The notes: generated by a model from the letters alone, not told the origin. A stretch of DNA of 64,000 bases from an uncultured Alphaproteobacteria bacterium (GCA_900079695.1 LT599022.1:1635245-1699244); one strand, 5' to 3'. Positions 26,705 to 36,463 are shown, numbered from the stretch's first letter. Made by a program: numbers and translations.

Positions 26705-27154
26705 ATGAAGACCGCGAACCGGATTTCCGCGATCCTGATCGTCGCGCTGTGCCTCGTCGCCCTCCGGCAGGCGACGCTGATCGAGGACATGACCGTCCAC
26801 CTCACCAGCAACCGCCTGTTCCCCTACATGACCATCGGGCTGGTGCTGGCCCTCACCGTCGGCCTGCTGCTCGCCACCTTCCTGCCCGTGCCCGCGGCGC
26901 CCTTCCCCGCCGGCTACTGGCGGCGCGCGGTGAGTTCCAAGCGCCTCCTCACTCTCGGCGCGTTCGTGCTCTACCTCGCGATGCTGCAGGTGGTGGGATT
27001 CCTCGCCGCCAGCGCCCTGTTCATCGTCGGCACCACCGCGATGCTGAGCCCGCGGGTGCGCCACGACCTGCCGATCGCCGCGGCGATCGCCGCGGGCGTG
27101 GTCGGCGCCTGCTACCTCATCTTCGTGCTGTGGCTGCAGTTCTACCTGCCCTGA
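26705..27154 (+). CDS. TTT transporter small membrane subunit (TctB family), operon I
   Basis: A 149-residue inner-membrane protein with four hydrophobic segments: residues about 8-22, 38-60, 80-100 and 120-147. The layout and position between tctC and tctA are those of TctB. The protein partners with the large TctA permease and the TctC binding protein for cation-coupled uptake. GAGAGGA precedes the ATG, and tctA starts 19 bp after its stop. Confidence 0.88.
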   Translation: MKTANRISAILIVALCLVALRQATLIEDMTVHLTSNRLFPYMTIGLVLALTVGLLLATFLPVPAAPFPAGYWRRAVSSKRLLTLGAFVLYLAMLQVVGFLAASALFIVGTTAMLSPRVRHDLPIAAAIAAGVVGACYLIFVLWLQFYLP

Positions 27155-27173
27155 TCGCCCGGGAGATACCACC

Positions 27174-28697
27174 ATGTGGGACCAGTACGTCACCTCTTTC
27201 GGCCTGATCGCGACGCCGGAGATCATCCTGTCGATCGCCGCGGGCGTTCTCGGCGGCCTGTTCGTCGGCGCGATGCCCGGCCTCACCAGCACCATGGCGA
27301 TCGCGCTGATGGTGCCGGTCACCTTCGCGATGGAGCCCGCGCACGGCCTGTCGCTGCTGATGGGCGTGTATTGCGGCGGCATTTCCGGCGGCTTCGTCGC
27401 CTCGTGCCTGCTCAACATCCCCGGCACTCCGTCGTCCGCCGCCACCTGCCTCGACGGCTATCCGATGTCGAAGAACGGCCAGGCGCCGCGCGCCCTCGCG
27501 CTCGCGGGCTATTCGTCGATCCTCGGCGGCTGCCTGAGCGGCCTGTGCCTGGTGGTGATCGCGCCGACGCTCGCCGATTTCGCGCTGCGCTTCGGCCCGT
27601 GGGAATACTTCGCGCTGGTGATCTTCACCTTCAGTTGCGTGTCCTCGCTCTCCAGCGGCTCCACCTTGAAGTCGTTCATCGCCGCGGGCCTCGGCCTGCT
27701 GCTGGCGCTGGTCGGCACCGACCCGACCAACGGCGTGACGCGCTTCACCTTCGGCATCGAGGACCTGGAATCCGGGTTCGACGTGATGCCCGCGCTGATC
27801 GGCGTGTTCGCGGTCCCGCAGCTCCTCGAGGACATCGACGAGATCGGTATTGAGGCGCACCTGATCGAAGCGCGCATCAAGGCCTCCGACTATCTGGCGG
27901 CGGCGAAGGAGATCTGGCACCGCAAGATCGACCTGCTGCGCTCCACCCTGATCGGCATCGTCGTCGGCATCCTCCCGGGCGTCGGGCCGGGGCTGTCCAA
28001 CGTCGTCGCCTACGCCCAGGCGCGCACCGCCTCGAAAACCCCGGAGAAGTTCGGCGAAGGCGTGCTCGCCGAGGCGATCATCGCCCCCGAGAGCGCCAAC
28101 AACGCGTCGATGGGCGGCGCGATGATCCCGCTCCTCACCCTCGGCATCCCCGGCGACGCCTCGACCCTGATGATGCTCGGCGCGTTCATGCTCCACAACA
28201 TCCAGCCCGGACCGCTGCTGTTCCGCGACAACGGCGACATCGTCTACGCGATCTTCATCGCCTACTTCATCGCCTTCGCGTTCCTGCTGGTGTTCCTGCA
28301 CTTCTGCCTGCGCCCGATCATCAAGGCGATCGTGATCCCGGCGCAGTTCATGATCCCGGTGCTGCTGGTGCTCTGCACCATCGGCTGCTTCTCCCTCAAC
28401 AACCGGATGTTCGACGTCTACTGCTTCCTCGCCTTCGGCCTGTTCGGCTACGTCCTGAAGCAGTTCAAGTATCCGCTGCTGCCGGTGATCCTCGGCCTGA
28501 TCCTCGGCCACATGGCGGAACAGCAGCTGCGCCTGTCGCTCACCCTGAGCTCGGGCAGCCTCGCGCCGTTCTTCACCCGGCCGATCTCGCTGGTACTGCT
28601 GGCGATCTCGCTGATCTCGCTGCTGCTGCCCTTCTACGTCGAACGCCGCCACCGCAACCGCAAACTCGCCGCCGCCGTCGTCCCCGGCGAGCACTGA
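27174..28697 (+). CDS. TTT transporter large permease subunit (TctA family), operon I
   Basis: A 507-residue permease with about 12 transmembrane segments and the duplicated TctA signatures: AGVLGGLFVGAMPGLTSTMAIAL in the first half and ESANNASMGGAMIPLLTLGIPGD in the second, with the typical PSSAATCLDGYPMSKNGQA loop. It forms the transport path of the tripartite system with the neighbouring tctC and tctB products. The lyase gene starts 34 bp downstream on the same strand, so uptake and catabolism are co-transcribed. Confidence 0.94.
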   Translation: MWDQYVTSFGLIATPEIILSIAAGVLGGLFVGAMPGLTSTMAIALMVPVTFAMEPAHGLSLLMGVYCGGISGGFVASCLLNIPGTPSSAATCLDGYPMSKNGQAPRALALAGYSSILGGCLSGLCLVVIAPTLADFALRFGPWEYFALVIFTFSCVSSLSSGSTLKSFIAAGLGLLLALVGTDPTNGVTRFTFGIEDLESGFDVMPALIGVFAVPQLLEDIDEIGIEAHLIEARIKASDYLAAAKEIWHRKIDLLRSTLIGIVVGILPGVGPGLSNVVAYAQARTASKTPEKFGEGVLAEAIIAPESANNASMGGAMIPLLTLGIPGDASTLMMLGAFMLHNIQPGPLLFRDNGDIVYAIFIAYFIAFAFLLVFLHFCLRPIIKAIVIPAQFMIPVLLVLCTIGCFSLNNRMFDVYCFLAFGLFGYVLKQFKYPLLPVILGLILGHMAEQQLRLSLTLSSGSLAPFFTRPISLVLLAISLISLLLPFYVERRHRNRKLAAAVVPGEH

Positions 28698-28731
28698 CCG
28701 CGTTCGCAGACCCGGAAAAGGAAGTCACGTC

Positions 28732-30090
28732 ATGTCCGTACATTTTCTCGACAATTCGGTGTTCCAGGATTCCGTCAGCACGCCGCGGATGCGCGCGGTG
28801 TTCGACGAGATGGCGGTGTTCCAGAGCTGGCTCGACGTCGAGCGCGCGATCGCGCTGGTCTCGGGCGAACTCGGCATCATCCCGCAGTCGGCGGCCGAAC
28901 GCATCGCCGCCCACGCGACGATCGACGGCATCGATCTCGAAGCGGTGAAGGCGCACGGCAAGGTCACCTCGCACAGCCTGCTCGGCCTGCTGAAGGAATT
29001 CCGCCGCGTCATCGCCCACGACGACGCCCGCTACGTCCACTGGGGCGCCACCACCCAGGACATCGTCGACACCGGCATGATGCTGGTGCTGCGCAACGCC
29101 TACGCGATCATCGAGGAGCAGCTCGCAGAGACCCTGCGCCACGCCCGCCCGCTGCTCGCGACCTATCGCGACACGGTGATGGTCGGCCGCACCCACGGCG
29201 GCCACGCCCTGCCGATCACCTTCGGCATGAAGGCGGCGATCTGGCTCGACGAGCTCGGCCGTCAGCTCGAACGCTGGCGCGCGGCGCGCGAGCGGATTCT
29301 CGTGGTCGGCATCGTCGGCGCGGTCGGCACGATGGCGTCGTGGGGCGACCAGGGCTTCGCGCTGCAGCACCGCGCGGCGGAAATTCTCGGCCTCGGCACG
29401 CCGATCGCGCCGTGGGCCTCGGCGCGCGACCGCATCGCCGAGGTGGCGACGCTGTGCGCGCTTACCTCCGGCACCGCCAGCCGCATCGCCAAGGAAATCT
29501 ACAACCTGTCCAAGACCGAGGTGCGCGAGATCGAGGAGCCGTTCACCAAGGGCAAGGTCGGCAGCAGCACGATGCCGCACAAGCGCAACCCGGTGCACAC
29601 CGAGTGGTCGATCGTGCTCGACCGTCTGATCCGCGCCGACGCCGGGGTGGCGCTCGAGGCGATGGGCGTCGAGAACGAACGCGACGCCTCGCACTGGAAG
29701 GCCGAGTGGGTGATCATGCCGGAGCTGTTCCCGATGCTCTCGGGCTCCCTCGCCCACCTCGACGCCACCCTCTCCGGTCTCTGGGTCCACCCCGAGCGGA
29801 TGGCCGCCAACACCCATATGCTCAAGGGCCTGCTGCTCTCCGAGCGGGCGATGTTCGTCCTCGCCGAATCGATGCCGCTGCCCGAGGCGCACGAGACCGT
29901 CTATCAGGCGTCGGTGCGCGCGTTCGACAACGACACCGCGCTGGTCGACGAACTGATGGCGGAGGACGGCGTGGCCGACAAGTGCGACCGCGCCCGCATC
30001 GAGGAAGCCCTCGATCCGGCGAGTTACACCGGCGTCGCGGGCGAGATCGCCGACCGCGTCGGCGCCCGCATCGATGCGCTGGTGAAGTGA
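28732..30090 (+). CDS. Adenylosuccinate lyase/fumarase-superfamily lyase, operon I cassette copy
   Basis: A 452-residue aspartase/fumarase-superfamily enzyme. The mobile signature loop is GKVGSSTMPHKRNPV, with the catalytic serine at 278 or 279. The general-acid region is HWGATTQDIVDTGM, and VGRTHGGHALPITFGMK is the third conserved region. Members eliminate fumarate from a C-N or C-O bonded succinyl group; purB, argH and iminodisuccinate or EDDS lyases are examples. The catabolic context argues against a purine-synthesis role. The next gene starts one base after the stop. A paralogue lies at 55382-56764 in the same relative position. Confidence 0.88.
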   Translation: MSVHFLDNSVFQDSVSTPRMRAVFDEMAVFQSWLDVERAIALVSGELGIIPQSAAERIAAHATIDGIDLEAVKAHGKVTSHSLLGLLKEFRRVIAHDDARYVHWGATTQDIVDTGMMLVLRNAYAIIEEQLAETLRHARPLLATYRDTVMVGRTHGGHALPITFGMKAAIWLDELGRQLERWRAARERILVVGIVGAVGTMASWGDQGFALQHRAAEILGLGTPIAPWASARDRIAEVATLCALTSGTASRIAKEIYNLSKTEVREIEEPFTKGKVGSSTMPHKRNPVHTEWSIVLDRLIRADAGVALEAMGVENERDASHWKAEWVIMPELFPMLSGSLAHLDATLSGLWVHPERMAANTHMLKGLLLSERAMFVLAESMPLPEAHETVYQASVRAFDNDTALVDELMAEDGVADKCDRARIEEALDPASYTGVAGEIADRVGARIDALVK

Positions 30091-30091
30091 C

Positions 30092-31447
30092 ATGAACCGC
30101 CCGCCGCGCACCCTGACCGAGCGCCTCGCCGCCTTCACCGCGGCGCTCGCGTGGGATGACCTGCCCGAGGACGTGCGCGTCCTCGCGGTGCGGGGATTCC
30201 GCGACTGGCTCGGCAACGCCGCGGCGGGCGCGGCCACGCCGTTCGGCCGCGCCGCCCTTGCGGCGGCGCGGTCGGGCGGCGGCGCGACCCTCGTCGGCCC
30301 GCGCGCTGCCACCGATCCGCTCGGCGCCGCGCTGGTCAATGGCGGCGCGTCGCACGCCCTCGAATTCGACGACAGCCACAAAAGCACCTTCTATCACCCG
30401 GGCTCCCCCGCGTGCGCGGCGGCGTTCGCCGCGGCCGAGGCCGGAGCCCGCCGCGGCGCCGACCTGTTCGCCGGAATCGTCGCCGGATACGAGGCGGGCA
30501 TCCGCCTCGCCGCGGCGCTCGGGCCGGAGCACTACCGCATCTGGCACACCACCGGCACCGCCGGCGTGTTCGCCGCGGCGGCGGCCGCCGCACGCACGCT
30601 CGGCCTCACCGCGGTGCAGACCGTAGCGGCCTTCGGCCTCGCCGGAACCCAGGCGGCGGGCCTGTGGGAAGTGCTGCCGGATGCCCCGGCGGCGAAGAAC
30701 CTCCACGCCGGCAAGGCGGCGCAGGGCGGCCTGCTCGCGGCGCTGCTGGCGCGCGAGGGCGTTCCCGGCCCGGCAACGATCCTCGAAGGCGGACGCGGCC
30801 TGTTCGCGGCGACGGTGCCGTCGGGGCTCGACGCCGAGGCCGCCGCCGCCGACCTCGGCGCGGTCTGGCGGATCCGCGAGATCACCTTCAAGGCCTATCC
30901 GATCTGCGGTCACGCGATGACCCCGGTGGAAGCGGCGCTGCAACTCCGCCCCGAGATCGGCGGAGGCGTGGAGGAGATCGTCGTCCATTCCAACGCGATC
31001 TCGCTGCGGGTCGCGGGCAACCCCGACCCGCACGACGGCTACGCCGCGAAATTTTCGATCCCCTACTGCGTCGCCGCGGCGCTGGCGCGCGGGCGCGTCA
31101 CCCAGGCGGAGTTCGAACCCGCGGTCCTGAGCGACCCGCACGTGCGCGGCCTGATGCGGCGCGTCACCCTGGTGGCCGATCCCGAGTTCGACCGCATCGC
31201 GCGGACGATCCGCCCGGCGCGGGTGGAGATCCGCCTCGCCGACGGCCGCGAGATCGACGCGATTTCCGAAACCCGGCGCGGCGATCCGGAACAGCCGCTT
31301 TCGGCCGCCGACCTGTCGGCGAAGTTCCGCACCCTCGCGGCGCTCGCCTGGGGTGCGAAAGCGGCGGAGCGGGTGGACGGCGAAATCGCCGCGCTGCCGG
31401 ACTGCGGATCGGTCCCGGCATGGGCGGCGCGAGTGCTCTCGGCATGA
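30092..31447 (+). CDS. MmgE/PrpD-family protein, operon I cassette copy
   Basis: A 451-residue protein with the two-domain MmgE/PrpD pattern: RDWLGNAAAGAATP near the N-terminus, NGGASHALEFDDSHKSTFYHPGSP (conserved Asp and His cluster), VAGYEAGIRLAAALG, HTTGTAGVFAAAAAAART, AAFGLAGTQAAGLWE, and FKAYPICGHAMTPVEAAL. Characterised members are 2-methylcitrate dehydratase, cis-aconitate decarboxylase and iminodisuccinate epimerase. The last fits the adjacent C-N lyase-type gene best, but specificity is not provable from the sequence. It lies one base after the lyase gene and 16 bp before the SAF-domain gene. Confidence 0.9.
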   Translation: MNRPPRTLTERLAAFTAALAWDDLPEDVRVLAVRGFRDWLGNAAAGAATPFGRAALAAARSGGGATLVGPRAATDPLGAALVNGGASHALEFDDSHKSTFYHPGSPACAAAFAAAEAGARRGADLFAGIVAGYEAGIRLAAALGPEHYRIWHTTGTAGVFAAAAAAARTLGLTAVQTVAAFGLAGTQAAGLWEVLPDAPAAKNLHAGKAAQGGLLAALLAREGVPGPATILEGGRGLFAATVPSGLDAEAAAADLGAVWRIREITFKAYPICGHAMTPVEAALQLRPEIGGGVEEIVVHSNAISLRVAGNPDPHDGYAAKFSIPYCVAAALARGRVTQAEFEPAVLSDPHVRGLMRRVTLVADPEFDRIARTIRPARVEIRLADGREIDAISETRRGDPEQPLSAADLSAKFRTLAALAWGAKAAERVDGEIAALPDCGSVPAWAARVLSA

Positions 31448-31463
31448 CTGGAGGAGACGAGCG

Positions 31464-31754
31464 ATGAAGCGAGACGCGATTGCGATCAAGGACGGCGACA
31501 ACGTCGCCACCGCCCTGCGCGACCTCAAGGCGGGAGAAACCGCCCTGGTCGGCATCGGCGACGCGGCGGCGACGGTGACGATGGCCGGTGCGGTGGAGTT
31601 CGGGCACAAGCTCGCGCTCGTCGCCATCCGCCGCGGCGAGGACATCCTGAAATACGGCGAGGTGATCGGCCGCGCCACCGAGGACATTCCGCGCGGCGCG
31701 CACGTCCACGTCCACAACATCGAGAGCCTGCGCGGCCGCGGCGATCTGGCGTGA
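31464..31754 (+). CDS. SAF-domain small subunit (UxaA N-terminal type), operon I cassette copy
   Basis: A 96-residue protein matching the detached N-terminal SAF domain of altronate/galactarate dehydratases. It contains IKDGDNVATALRDLKAGE, the VEFGHKLALVAIRRGEDILKYGEVIG core and RGAHVHVHNIESLRGRGD. In split enzymes such as sulfolactate sulfo-lyase (SuyA/SuyB) this subunit pairs with a larger catalytic subunit, here encoded 35 bp downstream. GGAGGAGA precedes the ATG. The paralogue is at 58152-58457. Confidence 0.9.
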   Translation: MKRDAIAIKDGDNVATALRDLKAGETALVGIGDAAATVTMAGAVEFGHKLALVAIRRGEDILKYGEVIGRATEDIPRGAHVHVHNIESLRGRGDLA

Positions 31755-31789
31755 GGCCCGGCGTTTTTTCAGCAAGAGGAGAGTCCGCG

Positions 31790-32953
31790 ATGATGGAATT
31801 CGAGGGATACCGCCGCCCCGACGGCCAGGTCGGCACCCGCAACTACGTCGGCGTGTTTTCCACGGTGGTGTGCGCCAACGAGGTGGCGGAGGACATCGCC
31901 CGCCAGGTCGACGGCGCGGTGAGCTTCACCCACCACCAGGGCTGCTGCCAGACGCCGCTCGACCTCAAGCGGGTCAACGAGGTGCTGATCGGCCTCGGCA
32001 GCAACCCCAACCTCGCGTCGGTGGTGCTGGTCAGCCTCGGCTGCGAGAGCACCGCGGTCGCCGAGGTGGCGGCGGGCATCCGCAAATCCGGCAAGCGGGT
32101 CGAGACGATCGCGATCCAGGAACACGGCGGCGCCGCGCGCACCCGCGCCGAGGGCACCCTGATCGTCCAGGATCTCGTCGCCGAGGCCTCGACGATCAAG
32201 CGCGAGATGTTCCCGATCTCCGAGCTGGTTCTGGGGATGAAGTGCGGCAGCTCCGACACCACCCAGGGTCTGTCCGCGACCCCGGCGATCGGCGTCGCCT
32301 CGGATCTCGTCGTCGCCGCGGGGGGCACCACCGTGCTCGGCGAGGTCACCGAGTTCATCGGCGCCGAGCATATCGTCGCCCGCCACGCCGAAACCCCGGA
32401 AGTCGGCCGACAGATCCTCGACCTCGTCGAGCGCATGGAGAACCGCGCCAAGGCGGTGGGCTGCGACATGCGCGGCGGCCAGCCGACCGGCGGCAACATC
32501 AAGGGCGGCCTTTCGACGATCGAGGAGAAATCCCTCGGCGCGATCGCCAAGGCTGGCACCGCGCCGATCCGCGCGGTCTACGAATACGGCGTGCGGCCGA
32601 CGGTCAAGGGCTTGGTGGTGATGGACTCGCCCGGTCGCGAGCCGGAGATCCTCACCGGCCTCGCCGCCGCGGGCTGCAACGTCATCGCTTTCGCCACCGG
32701 GCGCGGCGCGCCGCAGGGCTTCCCGTTCGTGCCGGTAATCAAGCTGACCGGCAACGCGCTCACCTGGGAACGGATGCGCGACCACATGGACATGTCGGTG
32801 TCGGGCATCATCGACGGCACCGAGAGCATTCCCCAGGCCGGGGAGCGCCTGCTCGCGCGCATCGTCGAGGTCGCCTCGGGGGCGCGAACCCGCGCCGAGA
32901 TCACCGGCTACACCCGGGCGATGGACATCTACGTCACCGGCCCGGTGATCTGA
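31790..32953 (+). CDS. UxaA-family hydro-lyase large subunit, operon I cassette copy
   Basis: A 387-residue protein of the altronate/galactarate dehydratase large-domain family. Features are [70 protein letters not shown], the [21 protein letters not shown] stretch and [18 protein letters not shown]. The Cys residues in QGCCQ, SLGCE and KCGSSD are metal-ligand candidates. Relatives dehydrate sugar acids or release sulfite from sulfolactate. With the preceding SAF subunit it should form a two-subunit lyase acting on a hydroxy acid. AAGAGGAGAG precedes the ATG. It is highly similar to the copy at 58460-59620. Confidence 0.9.
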   Translation: MMEFEGYRRPDGQVGTRNYVGVFSTVVCANEVAEDIARQVDGAVSFTHHQGCCQTPLDLKRVNEVLIGLGSNPNLASVVLVSLGCESTAVAEVAAGIRKSGKRVETIAIQEHGGAARTRAEGTLIVQDLVAEASTIKREMFPISELVLGMKCGSSDTTQGLSATPAIGVASDLVVAAGGTTVLGEVTEFIGAEHIVARHAETPEVGRQILDLVERMENRAKAVGCDMRGGQPTGGNIKGGLSTIEEKSLGAIAKAGTAPIRAVYEYGVRPTVKGLVVMDSPGREPEILTGLAAAGCNVIAFATGRGAPQGFPFVPVIKLTGNALTWERMRDHMDMSVSGIIDGTESIPQAGERLLARIVEVASGARTRAEITGYTRAMDIYVTGPVI

Positions 32954-32967
32954 GGAGGATGCGAACC

Positions 32968-34287
32968 ATGACTCCCCGTTACGTCCAGCTCCTCAAGGAC
33001 GTCGTCCTGCCTCCGGTCGCCCTGGTGCGCCAGACCTTCCCGGTGATGGAGGCGGGCGACGTCGCCGCCGCGGTGCACGAGGCGATGACGAAGGAACCCT
33101 GCACCGCCGCGATCCGCCCCGGCATGCGGATCGCGCTCACCGTCGGCAGCCGCGGCCTCGCGAGTCTGCCCGAACTCGTCGCCGCGATCGTCGCGGAGAT
33201 CCGCGCCCGCGGCGGCGAACCGTTCGTGGTGCCGGCGATGGGCAGCCACGGCGGCGCCACCGCCGAAGGCCAGGTCAAGATGCTCGCCCACCTCGGCGTC
33301 ACCGAGGCGAGCGCCGGATGCCCGATCCGGTCGAGCATGGAGACCGTCAACATCGGCACCCTCGACAACGGCATGGAGGTTCATGTCGACAAGCTCGCCT
33401 ACGAGGCGGACGGCATCGTCGTGTTCAACCGCGTCAAGCCGCACACCGAGTTTCGCGGCGACAACGAAAGCGGCCTGATCAAGATGCTGGCGATCGGCCT
33501 CGGCAAGCAGTCGGGCGCCGACAACTGCCACGCCTGGGGCTCGGGCTATCTCGCCCGTTCGATCGTCGACATGGGGCAGATGAAGCTCGACCGCTGCAAG
33601 ATCCTGTTCGGCGTCGCGACCCTGGAGAACGCCTACGATCGCCTCGCGCGCGTCGTGGTGCTGCCCGCCGAGGGAATGATCGAACGCGAGCGCCCGCTGC
33701 TCGCCGAGGCGATGCGCAACATGCCGCGGCTGCCGCTCGGGCCACTCGACGGTCTGCAGGCCTCCGGGCCGCTCGACGTGCTGGTGCTCGATCAGGTGGG
33801 CAAGGAGTTCTCCGGCAGCGGCATGGACCCCAACATCACCGGCCGCGTCTCCACCCCGGCGATCAGCGGCGGTCCCGACGTCTCGCGCATCGCCGTGCTC
33901 GACGTTTCCGACCACAGCGAGGGCAACGCGGTGGGAATCGGCATGGCCGACGTGATCACCCAGCGGCTGTTCGACAAGTTCGACCGCGAGCCCACCTACA
34001 TCAACTGCATCACCCTCGGCACCCTCACCATGGCGGGGCTGCCGATGACGATGCCGAACGACGAATCGGCGATCCGCGCGGCGGTGAAGAGCTGCGCCTC
34101 GCACACCCCGGACGCGATCACCCTGATCCGCGCGCCCAACAGCCTGCATCTGCAATACCTCTACGTCTCCGACACTCTGCTGCCGAGCCTGCGCGAGCGC
34201 CCCGGCATCGAGATTCTCGGCGCGCCGAAGCCGATGGCGTTCGACGCGCAGGGCAATCTCCTCGACCCCTGGCCGGAACGCCACTGA
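32968..34287 (+). CDS. LarA-like (lactate racemase domain, DUF2088-type) protein
   Basis: A 439-residue protein. GAGGAGG at 32952-32958 sits nine bases before the ATG at 32968, which is preferred to an in-frame ATG at 32959. The sequence has [63 protein letters not shown] and a [17 protein letters not shown] block. I assign it to the lactate-racemase (LarA N-terminal) superfamily with moderate confidence. LarA enzymes racemise or epimerise 2-hydroxy acids using a nickel-pincer cofactor. No larB, larC or larE genes are in the window. It closes operon I, 14 bp after the UxaA gene. Confidence 0.65.
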   Translation: MTPRYVQLLKDVVLPPVALVRQTFPVMEAGDVAAAVHEAMTKEPCTAAIRPGMRIALTVGSRGLASLPELVAAIVAEIRARGGEPFVVPAMGSHGGATAEGQVKMLAHLGVTEASAGCPIRSSMETVNIGTLDNGMEVHVDKLAYEADGIVVFNRVKPHTEFRGDNESGLIKMLAIGLGKQSGADNCHAWGSGYLARSIVDMGQMKLDRCKILFGVATLENAYDRLARVVVLPAEGMIERERPLLAEAMRNMPRLPLGPLDGLQASGPLDVLVLDQVGKEFSGSGMDPNITGRVSTPAISGGPDVSRIAVLDVSDHSEGNAVGIGMADVITQRLFDKFDREPTYINCITLGTLTMAGLPMTMPNDESAIRAAVKSCASHTPDAITLIRAPNSLHLQYLYVSDTLLPSLRERPGIEILGAPKPMAFDAQGNLLDPWPERH

Positions 34288-34425
34288 CGGCGTTCCCCCC
34301 ACCCCATCCGGTCGTACGCATTCCCCAAGGCGTCCGACCCGGCGGTCGCGCGCCGTCTCCCCACACTTGCGCGCGACCGCACAAGGCCATGCGCGGACGT
34401 CCCCCACCCAGCACCGCGCATGGCC
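34275..34425 (+). other. Cluster of three stem-loops with C-rich single-stranded motifs
   Basis: Three perfect hairpins lie between operon I and the chemoreceptor gene. The first (GGAACGCC at 34275-34282 with GGCGTTCC at 34289-34296) straddles the preceding stop codon. The second has 12-bp arms at 34342-34353 and 34369-34380 with a 15-base loop. The third has 12-bp arms at 34385-34396 and 34414-34425 with a 17-base loop, only four bases after the second. Both large loops carry CGTC followed by CCCCAC-type runs. It may be a terminator region, a structured leader of the chemoreceptor mRNA or a small RNA. Confidence 0.55.
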
Positions 34426-34463
34426 TCCACCCGCTCACCCATGGCATGACGGCGGAGGCGATA

Positions 34464-36152
34464 ATGGCTTGGTTCAACAATCTCAGGATCGGCGGCAAGG
34501 TGCTGGCGGCGTTCACCCTGATCTGCGCCCTGGTGGCGCTGCTGGGCGGCGCGGCGGTTTACGAGATCGTGCGCATCGAGACCGCCACTCGCGACGCCAC
34601 CGACCTGTGGGCGCCGCGCCTCGACGTGATGCGGCGGATGCAGGCGCAGATGGCGACGCAGCGGGTCGCCGAGTTCTCCTACGTCTTCGCCGAGATGCGC
34701 AAGGAGCGCGAAGCCGCCGACGTCGCCGTGACCGCCGCGCGCCAGGCGGTGCACGGCACCCTCGCCGAAGTCGAACAGAGCTTCGCCTCGGGCGAGGGAC
34801 GGAACGGCTTCGACCAGTTGATGCTCAACCAGGACGCCTATCAGGAGGGGATGGAGCGGGTGTTCTACATGATGCAGCACGGCCAGGAGGAAGACGCGCG
34901 CACCCTGATGAACAACGACATGCGCGACCTCTTCAACGTGATTTCGGTGAGCATCGACAAGATGCTGGAGATCGCCACCGCCGGGGTGGCGGCGGCCGGG
35001 GCGGAAGCCGGGAGCGTCGCCCGCGAGGCGCGGGTGGCGGTGTTCGCCCTCCTCGGCGTGGTGTTCGCGCTGTCGGCGGCGGCGGGGTTGATGCTCAAGC
35101 GCGGCGTCGGCGGCCCGATCCTGGCGATGACCGGGGCGATGGCACGCCTCGCCGAGGGCGACACCGCGGTGGAGGTGCCTGCGACCGACCGCCGCGACGA
35201 GGTCGGCGCGATGGCGGGCGCGGTCCAGGTGTTCAAGGACAACGCGATCCGCGCCGATGCGCTCGCCGCCGAACAGACCGCCGCGCACGCCGCGCAGACC
35301 GCGCGGGCGGAGGAAATCGAGCGCCTCGCCCACGAGTTCGACGCGCGGATCTCGCAGGTGCTCGATATCGTCGCCGGAGCATGCGGCGAAATGGACGGCA
35401 CAGCCCAGTCGCTTTCGGCCAGCGCCGAGCAGACGACGCGGCAGTCAAACGCGGTCGCCGCCGCCACCGAGCAGGCATCCGATTCGGTGCAGACGGTCGC
35501 CGCCGCCGCCGAGCAACTCTCCCACTCGATCGACGAGATCGCGCGCCAAGTGTCGCAGGCACACGAAGTCTCGCAGACCGCCACCGCCGAGGCGGAGCGT
35601 ACCGACGCCACGGTCAAGGGCTTGGCGGAAAGCTCGTCGAAGATCGGCACGGTGGTCAATCTGATCACCGACATCGCCAGCCAGACCAACCTTCTCGCCT
35701 TGAACGCCACGATCGAGGCGGCGCGCGCCGGCGAAATGGGCAAGGGCTTCGCGGTGGTCGCCGGGGAGGTGAAGAACCTCGCCAACCAGACCGCCACCGC
35801 CACCGACGAGATCGGCCGCCAGATCGGCTCGGTGCAGGAGGCGACCCAAGAAGTGGTGTCGGCGATCTCGGGCATCGTCGAGCGCATCGGCGAGGTCAGC
35901 CGGATTTCCGCGGCGATCGCCTCGGCGGTCGAGCAGCAGTCCGCCGCCGCCGCCGAGATCGCCCGCAACGTGCAGCACGCCGCGGCGGGCACCCAGGAGA
36001 TCTCCCTCAACATCGCGGGCGTCAGCCAGACCGCGAGCGAAACCGGCACCGCCTCGCGGCAGGTGCTCGCCGCCTCGCAGGCGCTGGCGAAGGAGGCGGT
36101 GGCGCTGCGCGGCGTGGTCGAGCATTTCCTCGCCGGCGTGCGCGCGGTCTGA
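34464..36152 (+). CDS. Methyl-accepting chemotaxis protein
   Basis: A 562-residue membrane chemoreceptor. TM1 is at about residues 11-32, a four-helix-bundle periplasmic sensor domain at about 33-190 and TM2 at about 194-213. A HAMP domain ([24 protein letters not shown]) and a long signalling coiled coil follow. The hairpin tip is in the [22 protein letters not shown]...[17 protein letters not shown] region; the dots mark a short omission. The ATG at 34464 follows GGAGG. It lies between two TTT transporter operons. It may direct movement toward their substrate, but ligand recognition cannot be read from the sequence. Confidence 0.95.
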   Translation: MAWFNNLRIGGKVLAAFTLICALVALLGGAAVYEIVRIETATRDATDLWAPRLDVMRRMQAQMATQRVAEFSYVFAEMRKEREAADVAVTAARQAVHGTLAEVEQSFASGEGRNGFDQLMLNQDAYQEGMERVFYMMQHGQEEDARTLMNNDMRDLFNVISVSIDKMLEIATAGVAAAGAEAGSVAREARVAVFALLGVVFALSAAAGLMLKRGVGGPILAMTGAMARLAEGDTAVEVPATDRRDEVGAMAGAVQVFKDNAIRADALAAEQTAAHAAQTARAEEIERLAHEFDARISQVLDIVAGACGEMDGTAQSLSASAEQTTRQSNAVAAATEQASDSVQTVAAAAEQLSHSIDEIARQVSQAHEVSQTATAEAERTDATVKGLAESSSKIGTVVNLITDIASQTNLLALNATIEAARAGEMGKGFAVVAGEVKNLANQTATATDEIGRQIGSVQEATQEVVSAISGIVERIGEVSRISAAIASAVEQQSAAAAEIARNVQHAAAGTQEISLNIAGVSQTASETGTASRQVLAASQALAKEAVALRGVVEHFLAGVRAV

Positions 36153-36382
36153 TCCGCAGTCGCCGCCGCGATTGCGGCGGACGCGCCGGGGGAGAACTGC
36201 GCCACGCGCCGCGCCAAAGGCACCCCCGGCCGCGACGCGGCCGCGAGATCGAGGATCGGCGCGCAGGTGTCGAGGATCACGCGCGCGATTTCGACGTCGG
36301 CGCCCACCCACCGGGCGCAATTCGCCGCCCGAGCGCCGCACGAACCGGGCACCGCCACGGTCTCCTCGGTTCCACACCCCCA
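36153..36382. other. GC-rich gap after the chemoreceptor, no gene recognised
   Basis: A 7-bp stem (CCGCCGC 36163-36169, GCGGCGG 36174-36180) just after the chemoreceptor stop may be a terminator. The rest is GC-rich and has an open reading on the minus strand up to about 36358 with ordinary amino acid composition. I recognise no family or ribosome binding site there and do not call a gene. Confidence 0.4.
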
Positions 36383-36384
36383 CT

Positions 36385-36463
36385 TTATTAGATTTGTTAA
36401 TGCTAATAATTAGATAAATTCGCTACGCCCAATTCTATTTCCGGTCATACTAATTTTTGAGCG
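36385..36463 (+). promoter_or_regulatory. Operator plus shared promoter block A (operon II)
   Basis: TTATTAG (36385-36391) and CTAATAA (36403-36409) form an 11-bp-spaced palindrome in the manner of LysR sites. Directly after it, 36413-36463 matches 54042-54092 upstream of operon III at 40 of 51 bases without gaps, including GATAAATTCGCT and TCATACTAATTTTTG. The block ends 140 bp before the tctC start of operon II. It is AT-rich in a GC-rich genome and is probably a promoter controlled by the LysR protein encoded at 53111-53998. Confidence 0.7.

Noticed and set aside
27117-28694. A 525-codon open frame antisense to tctA, with similar long antisense frames elsewhere (for example 15034-16335 and 54107-56776)
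   Set aside because: These are rich in Arg, Gly, Ala, Asp and His with no recognisable domains, as expected for antisense frames in 70% GC DNA. The plus-strand genes are certain.
28732-30090. Annotation of the operon I lyase as purine-pathway adenylosuccinate lyase (purB)
   Set aside because: The superfamily motifs are shared by many lyases, and the gene sits in a carboxylate catabolic operon with a paralogue in a second such operon. The purine role is not supported.
36181-36358. Minus-strand open stretch after the chemoreceptor, possibly a gene remnant
   Set aside because: Amino acid composition is plausible but there is no start with a ribosome binding site, no recognised family, and the frame continues antisense through the chemoreceptor gene.
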